The notes beneath the pieces were generated by a model. It saw nothing but the letters and a program-made list of their open reading frames with translations. It did no database searches and had not been told where the DNA came from. The position numbers and the translations under genes are program-made. Shown piece by piece: positions 1-9,452 of a stretch of DNA of 64,000 nucleotides. Source of the stretch: Blastomyces gilchristii SLH14081 (taxonomy: Eukaryota; Ascomycota; Eurotiomycetes; Onygenales; Ajellomycetaceae). Position 1 is the stretch's first letter; each line of letters begins with the position of its first letter. Location of the stretch: the NCBI RefSeq assembly GCF_000003855.2, contig NW_003101663.1:41696-105695 (forward strand), given 5' to 3'.

Positions 1-396
1 AAGGGCGGTACGAGGGTGAGACTTGGCGTTGGTGTTTTGGAACATCAAAGATGGACAGGGTTTTCGCGGAGGTCGCTCCTCAGATATCTCCACAACTACA
101 GATCGGGGATCTTCCAAAATTGAGAAGATTGGTGCATATGGCTAGGTCACTTCACCTTACAATTTGTATGACACTCTGGCCCGGGGTTGTGGTGTGGTAG
201 GGGAGAACGGGGGATATTCCCATACAGGAGTTTTGAACAACGTCCGGTTCACATTTGGCTGGATAACTCCACCACCACACAGGGTATGCGGTCGGCGATG
301 GGGTCAGAATGCTCGTATGATCGAGGGCTTTTCGATGGATCTATCAGCGGGTTCTTATTCGAAAAATCAAGTGAGTTTGTGGTGATCTGTTGCATG
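1..396 (-). mobile_element. LINE 5' end (LINE-0), continues off the left edge
   Basis: This GC-rich block is an inverted copy of positions about 36,916-37,315, which form the 5' end of the full-length LINE in this window. Shared landmarks are the TTCTTATTCGAAAAA stretch, the GGTGGTGGAGTTATCCAGCC segment and the AAGGGCGGTA end. The element therefore reads leftwards and its body lies outside the window. The block keeps CpG and GG/CC, unlike the sequence to its right. The small ORFs inside it have no counterpart in the other copy, so I read it as 5' untranslated and promoter sequence, not as a gene. Its 5' end abuts Helitron-1 near 396, so it probably inserted into that Helitron. Confidence 0.8.
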
Positions 397-401
397 TGAG
401 T

Positions 402-2432
402 GTCTGTGAATGCTCAGTATCTCTATCAAGAATTTCTTCATTATTTTGTTTGAAATAAATGTAACTGAAGGTGAAAGAGCCATGTGAAGAGAAGATCAGT
501 TAATCACCTGTCTCATCTCAGTTCATATAATAATGAGATGTTCTTTTTACAGCTGCTTTTTATTAACATACATGATTCTCTGAGCTTTGAGACTCTGTGA
601 ACAGTGCATGATGTTTGCTACTCTACATTTTATACAGTATATCAGACACTTAATCTTCTGTATAATGATAATAAGTGAATCATTACATTTGAATCTGCTG
701 TTATATTTACAACTGCTCACTGCATGCAGTCAGTATTCATCACTGCATTGATTTATAAAAATGTTACAGATTCATCTGCTCTCTGAGTATGTTTTCATCA
801 TACTCTCTGTGATAATCTTTCACATTAACTGCATCAGATGAATTCAGACTGTATTAATAATACTTCTTCAGAAGATTTATATTATAACTATGATCTGTTT
901 CTTATTCAGCAGCTTCTGTATGAGTTTGATAAGACTCTTGCAGACTTCAATCTTTCTGCATGCAGCTCTGTATGAAATAATCTTATTAAAAATCAGCTAC
1001 TTTTTGAGAAGCAGAACTACAATCTTATAGAGAAAATCATCACTGTAAACACTCTGCAGATGCAGTTGAATGACAATCAATGCTATGTATATGATTCAAT
1101 CCTGGTCACAATAGAATTACAGCCATCTCACTATTTTATACAGAGTTCAGATGACACTGATAAAACATTTCTTTACAGAGCTCTCTATAGCTGTCTATAT
1201 ACAGGTGAAAAACCAGTTCTTTATATAACTTTCTCTGACATTGCAGCTATTCTTTTATCACATGACAGAACAGCTCACTCACATTTTAGCATTCTGATTG
1301 AATTGAATATAGATTTCATGTCAAAGATAACTATTCACAGTGAACTGAGCTGTCTGCTGCAGACTGTGAATTTGATTATTTGAGATAAGACCCTCATGCA
1401 GCACTGCTATTATATGAAGATTGTTAACTATCTTCTTCAAGATTTATATTCATCAGATGAGCTTTTTGATGATGTCTCTATTATATTTAATAATGATTTT
1501 ACACAGACTCTGTCTGTTGTATCATGTGATAGTCATGCTGCAGTTATTACAGCTTGTCTGCAGTATTTATATATATAACAGCAGTTAACTGTACTGCACT
1601 TGATAAGAAATATGAGACTCACTGTGAATAATGACAATGTGATATTTATGAATTGACTTGATTAAATGTCATATAATCTGGACTTCATTGATCATATTGA
1701 TCTTCTATTATATATTCATCAGACTGCTAATATCAGTGTGCTGTGTGAGAGAATGTTTTCTACAGCTGAATTTAGAACTGCAGCAGTCTGCTCTGATTAC
1801 TTCAAAAGCTGTGTCATTCTCACTGTATTAAATCAGAATGCATTTCACATTAATGAACAGATTATAACAGTTATATCAGAGAACATTCATACATTCTATA
1901 CTGCAGACATGACTCATATAGATGATCTGGCTCTGAGCTGTGAGAAGTTCTCTCACAAATATCTGGCTGTTATTAACTATTCAGCCCTGTCATTATCTAT
2001 ATTAAGATTGAAAGTGAGTACTTCTGTCATACTTCTGTATAATCTCTGACTGTCTGAAGAGCTCTGCAATGACATAAGAATAATTATACAGTGAATGATA
2101 ATCTGTTTACTTAAGATGAAGATCATATTCAGTATGTATAAGAGTTCAGTTCATATACTATCACAGATTAATCTACATACTTGATCTGTTGAGATTTCAT
2201 TTAATATGACTTACTGTCAGTTTTCAGTCTGTTCATACTTTGTAATGATAATTAATAAGTCTCAGAGACAGTCTCTTTCTACTGTTGATATTAATCTCAG
2301 AAACTCTGTATTCTTACATGATCAGCTGTATATTGTACTTTCTCAAACTACAGATATCAGTCAGTTGACTGTTCTGCTGAATGAGAATGATGAGAAATAT
2401 ACATTAAATAAGATATATTCAGAGATTCTATA
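402..2432 (+). pseudogene. Helitron-1 Pif1-type helicase remnant
   Basis: One reading frame, interrupted mainly by TGA, runs from about 402 to the TAG at 2431. It carries the C-terminal SF1 (Pif1-like) helicase of a fungal Helitron transposase, which unwinds DNA during rolling-circle transposition. Visible landmarks in order are a degenerate Walker A (SSDDTDKTFLYRAL, near 1145-1186, where GxxGTGKT is expected), DRTAHSHFSI (near 1265), LIIWDKTLMQH with TGA at the Trp (near 1373, Walker B region), NMRL (near 1610), LKVSTSVILLYNL (near 2008) and the C-terminal INKSQRQSLSTVDINLR plus HDQLYIVLSQ (2250-2345). The glycines of the P-loop have become Ser or Asp, so the protein would be dead even without the stops. 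The N-terminal Rep domain lies upstream of the LINE-0 junction and is absent here. The frame is AT-rich with almost no CpG. Confidence 0.85.
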
Positions 2433-2589
2433 GTTTCTTAATTAATACTTCTACTACTGCTGTTTTTTCTTCATTATCTACAGAATATCATTTTCAGATG
2501 TTAAAATAGAGGTCTTTAAATATGTAAAAAACTGTCATTTCAAATTGACACTAACTATTAAAAAAAAGAAAAAAGCAATAATGTCTCAT

Positions 2590-3522
2590 CAGACTCATAC
2601 AGCCTGCTCACATCACTCTCTATTTTTTGAATTTTTTAATCAGAGCTATAATGCCTGTGAAGATGCTCTGTTGACTGAGCTGAGTCATCTATAACAGGCT
2701 CACAGTCTCACTCTGCTCTCTACATAAATACTTCATCTCTTTCTCTATCTTATAGAGTCAGTGCATCTCCATTCACAGCTGTAATAACTTCAACTTCATG
2801 ATTTCACTGCTACTCATCTCATCATCCTTCTCTTCATTCTTCAGAGTCATAAACATCGCCTGTTTCTTTTTGACTGAATCAGACAGCTCAGTCATCTGAC
2901 TCAGCTTCACACTGACAGCTTACTTCTTCTTCTTTCTCTTCTTCTTCTCATTCTCCCCTGCAGTGATTGTATTGACAGGGACAGCAGTCTGCTGATTCTC
3001 TGTTATTTGTATGTCAGTATATATATTTTATATATACATTTTACTAATGAATTTGCATGCTGTAGAAATAATTCATTACTTATCAGACTACAAGCTGCAG
3101 TGTTTGTTTAGTGAATTATAGTAATAATTTACACAGACTCTCTTTAATATGCTGAAGATTATAACACACTTAATAAACAAACTGTGGTTCTTCTCACATG
3201 AGCTGCATAGTGAGATGACTTTGATATCACAGCTGTGAACAAGTGCTGATTCTACATTTATTGTTCTTTTTAGCTGAGGCTCAAAATTCTCCTCACACAG
3301 TACTATATCTCTCTTGAGCTTCATCTCTCACAGCTGTGCAATGATCTCACTACTGTTCTTGATGATCTGTTCTACCAGCAGCTGTAGCCTATGTTCAGGC
3401 GTCCACACATTGGCAGGCTGCTGGTGTGGCTGCTGAGGGGCAGGCGCAGGCAGATTGGCAGGCTGCTGGGGCTGCTGAGTCTCTAGAACTTGCTGAGCTT
3501 GCTCTGCACTATTATTAGCCAT
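2590..3522 (-). pseudogene. Helitron-1 accessory zinc-finger ORF (DUF3716-like), two exons
   Basis: The frame starts at 3522 with a Gln/Pro-rich leader (MANNSAEQAQQVLETQQPQ) and the block VWTPEHRLQLLVEQ. It passes one TGA at 3330-3328 and continues to a cysteine cluster, LCSSCEKNHSLFIKCVII, then VCVNYYYN and HCSL, ending at 3088. The spacing C-x2-C...C...C-x2-(C)-x-Y...C resembles small fungal zinc-finger proteins of the DUF3716 type; this match is from memory, so moderate. A likely intron follows, with a TACTGACAT branch point and AACAG acceptor near 2997-3025. A lysine-rich second exon (EKKKRKKKK, near 2940) comes next, with a charged helical stretch to about 2590. It runs opposite to the helicase. 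A related ORF sits beside Helitron-2, which suggests an accessory gene rather than chance capture. The leader keeps more GC than its surroundings. Confidence 0.6.
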
Positions 3523-3860
3523 AATTCCATCATTTCTGAGCTGTTTATTTTTGGTTTTTTGATAGTTCTCTACTTACATTCAGCCATTTTGTCTGCTTCA
3601 ATGTTTTGAGGGTTGATAGATGTAAATTGTGACATTTCAAATGCTTGCTATTTAATTGTAATTGCTATATTCTCTACATGAGCTGTCTGATATTTAATTA
3701 CACCTCACTTAGAGCTTCTACATTTACTCTACAACACTACTACAGTGTTATTCATCTTTTTCATCTATGTGATTATTCTCTATTAACATATTAACAGCTG
3801 TGGATTACATGGAATTCATCTATACAAGTCACATGCAGTTGTTCATATCTCATTACATTC

Positions 3861-3925
3861 GTCCGAGGGATTAAACAGCGCGTTTTTCAAGCTGAATAAG
3901 CGAGCGCAAGCGAGCGATTAAGGCT
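3861..3925 (+). other. GC-rich tail, candidate Helitron-1 3' terminus
   Basis: About 65 bases rich in CpG (AAGCGAGCGCAAGCGAGCG, then TTAAGGCTTGT) separate the Helitron from Gypsy E1. The position at the downstream end of the helicase-bearing block fits a Helitron 3' end. The last bases do not match the canonical CTRR end, and no strong hairpin is obvious. The retained CpG contrasts with the mutated flanks. Confidence 0.4.
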
Positions 3926-5190
3926 TGTACTTATTAATATCTATCAGTAGTTCTGCTTCTTGTAGTCATTGTAATATCTTTTACATATACTCTTGATATT
4001 CTTTTCTGAATTCATCAGTGAAGATGAGAATATTATCTAGATAAATAGATACAAACTCATTAAGAAAATCTCAGAGTACTCAGTTAATATACTTCTGAAA
4101 TATACTGAGAGTGTTAGTCAGTTCAAAGAGTGTGACTATTTATTCAAAGAGACTATAACATGTTTAAAATACTGTAAATCATTCATCTTCTTCAGTGATA
4201 CAAATTTTATGAAATATGATAATAATATCTAGTTTTATAAATCATTGAGCTCATCTGATTCATGCTAGAGTTTCATTGATAAGAGATAAGAGATATCAAT
4301 CTTTCTTTATTAATCTGTTCAGATCTCAGTAGTTCACACAGAATCAGAGTTCTTCATCTGATTTCTTTATAAAGAGAATAGAAGCTGTGATGAAAGAGTT
4401 ACTAATGTATATGAATTCTTTATTCAACAGATCATTGAGTGTCTTTTGAAGAAGAAGAAGTTCATCTCAGAACATGTTATAAAGAGAGTCTCATAACAGT
4501 TCAGAGTTCTTATCATTCTTTTTCTCTAACTTGATACTGTGATTCACTTCAGAATCTTATAAGAAAGATATATTTATAATATTATCTTATCAGAAGATAT
4601 CTAGATATTCATGATATTATTGAGAGAGTTTCATACAAGAATCTGTTATTATAATATAAGATCACTTTTCTAGAGTCTTTTTAATATCAGTCAGACTGAT
4701 GAAATAGATTGATATATAATTCTGCTATCAGTGATTCTTTCAGCAACTTCTTTTTCTGAGTATTTTATAGATGTTAACAGAGATCTGTGTCAGATCAATA
4801 GTCTTATGAATATCATCTTTGTGAATTCTATCATTGTTAGAGAATATCAAGCTTCTGTTTTAAGTATTCAATAAGATATCTTATTCAGATAGTCAGATAA
4901 GTTCTAACATAAGATTATAATCAAGATTATCAACTTCATATGCATAGACATCTTCATGTTGATATTCTCTCATATCTATGATCAGCTTCATTATATAACA
5001 GATACAAATGTCTTTTGAATCATCAAATTCTGTGAGAAGTTAAGGTTTTGATAAAGAGATACACTGAAGATTATAATATCTTATAACTGAAGATTTTATT
5101 ATTGTATAGTGACATAGATCACTGTCTATCATGACTTTTATATTATATATATTATCAATCACAGTAGATATAAGAATTATATTCATTGTT
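3926..5190 (-). pseudogene. Gypsy E1 protease and reverse transcriptase remnant
   Basis: On the minus strand from about 5190 the frame reads a retropepsin remnant (an IDSDLCHYT stretch in place of the DSG-type active site). It continues through the linker and into the RT fingers and palm (an FCVNYRDLN-like block near 4310-4340, the YLDN box near 4035). Many TGA and some TAA codons interrupt it. Alignment by eye with Gypsy E2, E3 and E4 covers the whole stretch. RT copies element RNA into DNA in the cytoplasmic particle; this copy cannot make protein. Confidence 0.8.
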
Positions 5191-5922
5191 ATCTTCTCTT
5201 TAAATTATTATCATCTGATCTCTTTAAGCTTCTGTTTATGAATTTGAACAGAAGCTAATCTTTTTCCTGTTTCATTAGAACATTCTCATAGTTATCTTTC
5301 AATTCTTTCTCTAATATAACATGATTGATAGGAACAGACACTGATTCATTCTTTAAATAAGAAGACACTAATCTTTCTCTCAAGTATGAAGACACATAGA
5401 TTAATTAGCAGTTGAAAGCAATGTGTTCTGATCAGTTACAGTTAATGCACACTTTATATTGACATTGATCAGTGACTTCTTTAAGAGTGATCTCAGAGAC
5501 TCAGAAGCCTGTTCAGACAGCAGAGACTCTTGCTTATGTATAGATATTTAAGTCTACTTAATTCATAATATCTGCATCATTGTTATTCCTCAGCACAGAT
5601 GTATAAGTTACTGAAGTGTAACATCTTCTATCACTATTCTGTATATTCTTGAGCTTGATAAGACAGTTATTTATTGTCTGAAGCTGTATACAGAAGTCTT
5701 TATAAGTCTGATCTTTATCTACACTTATAAGAGTCTGTAAGAGTTTAAAAGTTAATATCTTCTTAAGCATACTAATCTTTATTCAATTCTTTTAAGATTG
5801 ATTATCTGCTTCTAGAATCTTGATGTTGAAGTCAGAAATAAATGTTGTAAGAGAAGTGTTTCTCTGTCAGATACTCTGTAATCAATCTAATGTTTTCTGT
5901 TATATAACAGTGTCTTGAAACA

Positions 5923-6002
5923 GCCAGCGTGGCCCAGTTGATAAGACTGATAACCAAGGCCGCACACATTAGAGGTGCGTGGGTTCGAATCCCACCGCTG
6001 GC
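5923..6002 (+). tRNA. tRNA-like sequence heading the chimera
   Basis: The ends form a perfect 7-bp acceptor stem (GCCAGCG with CGCTGGC). This is preceded by a perfect T arm, GTGGG-TTCGAAT-CCCAC, and followed by ACC. An A-box-like TGGCCCAGTTGA and a consensus B-box GGTTCGAATCC are present. At 80 nt it is longer than a class I tRNA. The anticodon arm cannot be folded convincingly; AAG (Leu) and GAT (Ile) are possible readings. It could be a tRNA-derived SINE head, a mutated tRNA copy or a decayed tRNA gene. The first G overlaps the end of the TSD. Confidence 0.6.
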
Positions 6003-6671
6003 ACCTGCTACTTCTTACTCATGAAAGCCCTCATATAATAGAGGCTGAGTCTAATTAGTAAGGCTTAATGCAGGGTAGAACTCTCTACTGCAAGCTAAGT
6101 CACTAGTTAAGCGAGATTCTGTGAACACTCATCAGAGCTGATATGAGATGCTAATATCTCACTATTCTACTATACACCTGTCAAGGTTCTAATGATATAG
6201 AGTCAAGTCTAATGTAGTGATTATACACTACTTAAGTAAGTCTCTAACTAGAGCTGTCATCAGAGCCTAGCTCTCTCTCAAATACAGAAAATGATTTTGA
6301 AAATCATCTGACTAGCAGATCTAGACACATATCTAGACTCTAGACAGAGTACTCTGATAGACTAGAGCCTGCAAGCTCTCTGCCAAGCTCTAATACTGAC
6401 AGGGAGAACTGCAGTCATCAAGTCTATAATTAGTCTCTAATATGAAGTGAGGTCACAACAGCTGATTGATAGACCTATGAGCATCTAATGAGACCGAGAT
6501 CAGCAATCAGAAGCTTGATATGTACATCACTAAGTGAGTGATAGCAGTCACTAACTAACATCTCTGGAAATTAGTGGCTGGTCTGAGAGGACAGACACAG
6601 TGATCAATTAATTATAGAGAGTTAAATGTAATTAGCTTAAGATGCATTCTGCAGGTGACTAGCACCTGTAG
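6003..6671 (+). other. Unrecognised middle part of the chimera
   Basis: There is no open frame and no similarity to the LINE, Gypsy or Helitrons of this window. It contains many TCTAGA and CTAG-type words and keeps some CC and GG. It could be a SINE body, a host transcript or an unknown element joined to the tRNA head. A short inverted motif (GCAGGTGACTAGCACCTG, near 6651-6668) sits just before the LINE junction. Confidence 0.5.
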
Positions 6672-8399
6672 TCATCTTCTATTAAAGTAATGAAAATTGA
6701 AGCTTCAATTTCTTCTTCTACTATTAGATTTGAAACGGCCTGTATAAACTATACTCTGAGAGTTATAAAGATGAGCTTAAATCATATAATTAGAGAAAGA
6801 GTCTCTTTCTCATTTTTATCAGTTAACTCTGAAAATGAACTGAATTGAAATAGATTTCTTGATTAAAATGAAAATGATTCTTCAAAGAAAATGCCTTCTC
6901 AACTTTACAGACTATACTCTCTGATTAAAAATCAATTTTCTTCTTTAAATGTTGAAAAAGTGAATCATGAGAAGTTATCTCTCTGAAGAGAAAAGCTTGA
7001 ATCTCTTATAGACTTATAAATAAGTGAACTATTAAAAGAGAAAGAATGTGAACAGTATTTGAAGAGAATTTCTATAATTAATATAAAAGACTCTATTCTG
7101 ATTTATTCAGATGACTCAAAGAATGAGAATCTGAATAGATTAGATACAGACATTGCTTATACTGAAGATAATATCAATTTTATCTCAGATTTCTGAAATC
7201 TAGACTGTGAATCTGAAGTCTTTGATGCTGAACTATTTATAATAGTGAAAGCTTTCAAACTCATAGAAATAAAATCTTATAAAAGAGAAAATAGTTTAAA
7301 AAAGATATGAATATTCTCTGATAGTCAAGCTGCTTTAAAAAGACTTAGAAATAGTCAGATTTATAATGATCAAATGAATCTTGAACTGATCTTAAACTCT
7401 GTTTTGAAAATTCAAAAGAGAAGAATATCAAAGCTGATAATTCATCTACACTGAGTTTCTGCTCATATGAATATTCATGATAATGAATTGACTGATTCAG
7501 CTGCAAAAAAGAATGCAGAATTAAGCAGATCTATTCAAAAAGTTATATTCTAGTCTTTTATAAAGAGAAAAATAAAAGAATCTTGTTTAGACAAGTGAAA
7601 TGAAAGCTGGCAGAAACAAAAGAAGAGTATACATTATTCAAGATTTGAAACAAAATCTAAGTGAAAATCTTGTTTAATTAAATGTAAAAAGAAAATATTC
7701 TCATCTATAATACAGCTGAAACTAGAACATAGCTATTTCAAATCTTATATACAAAGATTTAATGATAGATTTGACTTAATAGAATGCTCATTCTGCAATG
7801 CAAATGAGAATTCTGAGTATATTATAATACACTATGTATTATACAATAGTCTCAGAGTCAGATTGAAAAAGAAGTATAATCTAAATTAATTAAATATAAG
7901 ATTCTTATTCTTAACTGAGACAGGAATTAAATATTTAATAGACTTTCTATCAGAAACTCAAGCAGCTATAAGAAAATGACTAAATTCAGAATTATCTGAA
8001 TATGAAGAGGAGAAAATCAATCAGATATAGTCTGTTAAAACAGCTATATACTATCTTTTAATAATTTGTTTTGTTACAGTCTTTCTTTACTTTATCTTTT
8101 TCTTTCAATTTCTTTCTGTCTATCTATTTAATGTGTCTATCTTTAAGACTGTGTTCTCTTTTCCTTTGTCATGATATTGTCAAATGATTTCAAAGTATCA
8201 GAAGATGTTAAAACACTGTAATTTATAAACAGTTTTTGTATTCTGAGCTGGAATTTTCTGATTTTGTATATCTGAAATTGATGAATGTATAATAGTTAAC
8301 TTTACAGATATAGGAAAAACTCTGAGAACTAAAAGTTCTCAGGTAGATGTCATAGTCTCTGACTGCATACATCTATAATTGAAGAATAATAATAATAAT
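6672..8399 (+). pseudogene. LINE-A: end of ORF2 (RNase H, C-terminal zinc motif) and 3' UTR
   Basis: Starts at TCATCTTCTATTAAAG, equal to position about 13,925 of LINE-B. It carries the ribonuclease H domain: IYSDDSKNENLN-type first motif near 7100, AELFIIVKAFKL-type region near 7225, and LHxVSAHMNIHDNELTDSA near 7450 with TGA at the Trp. The C-terminal CSFCNANENSEYI motif is near 7790. The frame ends about 7978. The 3' UTR to 8384 is shared with LINE-B to LINE-E, followed by (AAT)n. TGA replaces Trp at most expected positions. Confidence 0.85.
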
Positions 8400-9182
8400 A
8401 CAGTGTCTTGAAACAGAATATCAAGATATTTAATGATATTATCAGATATTCACAATGCTGATTTATATACTTTTATTTATGAATGAAACTTCTGTTTCAT
8501 ATAATTCTTTAATTGTTCATTGTTATATCTATCAATCTTGATTAATTAATAAACTGATGAAATCTTTATCTACACTTAGTTTTACAAGCATTTCCATTCT
8601 TCATGATGAGTAGAGAGTGAGATTAAAAGTATTAAAATATGTAGAAGTATCTAAGCATTCTTTCAGTGCTTTTATATTTAATTCTGTAGATATTGAAATT
8701 GTATGAGTTAATCATTGAATCTCTTTGTATTGAAGTTGTTGAGTTGCATGCATATCAGCTATTTATTGTTATTATAATTTCAACATTGCTCAGAGCCACT
8801 GTGACATTGTATCTATGCTTGTATTCAAGGGTTTCATATTATCATTAGACATGGTTATATTGATTGTTGAATGTATAATATCTGTGAAATCTGAAGAAGT
8901 GTAATTGTATTCTCATATATCTGAGTGTCAGAACTCTCAGATCTTTCACTGATATTCTCTTATAAGATCTTATTCTCTTTGTAAGATCTTATTACAGAGT
9001 CAGAGTGACTGATGAGCAAGCTTCTATCTGAAGACTCAGTGTCTGCTTAACTATTTAACTGTTTCTCTATTTCTTACACATTATTACATATTCAGATATC
9101 TCTCAATAAATAATCATTTCTGATGAGAAGATGATGCATGAATAATCATTTTCTAATAAGAAGATGATGAATATTTTTATAG

Positions 9183-9452
9183 TGTAAGAGGTCTACACTG
9201 AATAGATCAGTATAATATTATAGATCTTATATAACAAAGATAAAAATGTTAAAGAAGGAAAGAAAGAGAAAGTGCGAGAATCAGTGATTGAGATGAATAT
9301 TTATACGTGTATGTGGTGGTGTACGCGGTGGAGCTTCGGGGCGGAAGAATATGCGCGCGTTCGTAGCGGCCGCGGATCGGCGATCGGGAATGAAAGAATC
9401 TATGGAGTGTAATGAAATAGTCTATATGATTGATCGGGCGCAGCCCGCCACA
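9183..9452 (-). repeat. 5' LTR of Gypsy E1, CpG-rich variant
   Basis: A 270-bp LTR from TGTAAGAGG to CCCGCCACA, with inverted TG...CA ends. It matches the LTRs at 14,779, 22,577, 23,795, 30,728, 33,359 and 33,720 at both ends. Its middle (about 9350-9390) differs: it holds GCGCGCG, GCGGCCGCGG and CGGCGATCGGG, replacing the CTGATTCTCAG-type tandem units of the other LTRs. It is the least mutated LTR of this family here. Confidence 0.85.

Larger units (their letters stand above)
397..3925 (+). mobile_element. Helitron-1, mutated, 5' part missing
   Basis: This block carries a mutated Helitron helicase frame (402-2432, plus strand) and an accessory zinc-finger ORF on the minus strand (about 3522-2590). 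It ends at an unusual GC-rich tail at 3861-3925, immediately followed by Gypsy E1 pol sequence. I infer that it inserted into E1 and was itself entered by LINE-0. The 3523-3860 stretch contains no recognisable gene. The 5' terminus and the Rep (HUH) domain are not in the window. The right boundary is set by where Gypsy homology begins, so it is good to a few bases. Confidence 0.75.
5924..8399 (+). mobile_element. tRNA-headed LINE chimera (LINE-A) with 17-bp TSD
   Basis: A single insertion in the Gypsy E1 gag region. It is flanked by ACAGTGTCTTGAAACAG at 5907-5923 and 8400-8416, and ends in a (AAT)n tail at about 8385-8399. It begins with a tRNA-like sequence, continues with about 665 bp of unrecognised sequence and finishes with the 3' half of the LINE (RNase H part and 3' UTR, from about 6672). 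One pair of duplications flanking all three parts indicates one integration event. The simplest reading is a chimera formed by template switching during target-primed reverse transcription, as known for retrochimeras in other fungi. Confidence 0.8.
3926..9452 (-). mobile_element. Gypsy E1 (chromovirus family), 3' end missing, with nested chimera
   Basis: A minus-strand Gypsy copy. Reading leftwards from its 5' LTR (9183-9452) come a gag remnant (9182-8400 and 5923-5220, split by an insertion), a protease remnant (about 5190-4880) and the first part of reverse transcriptase (to 3926). The RT palm box is visible near 4020-4055 as YLDNILIFTD. The copy is then cut by Helitron-1, so integrase, chromodomain and 3' LTR are not present here. 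The interior has lost nearly all CpG and most GG/CC. Immediately right of its LTR, Gypsy E2 pol begins in mid-protease (CTTAT...), so E1 probably inserted into E2; the matching left TSD would lie off the window. Confidence 0.85.

Noticed and set aside
164..399. Proteins of about 70 residues in the GC-rich left end
   Set aside because: The second copy of the same sequence (36,916-37,315) does not conserve either frame; it is LINE 5' untranslated sequence.
1060..1383. Several open stretches between 1,060 and 2,433 as separate small genes
   Set aside because: They lie in one Helitron helicase frame broken by stop codons, so they are pieces of one pseudogene.
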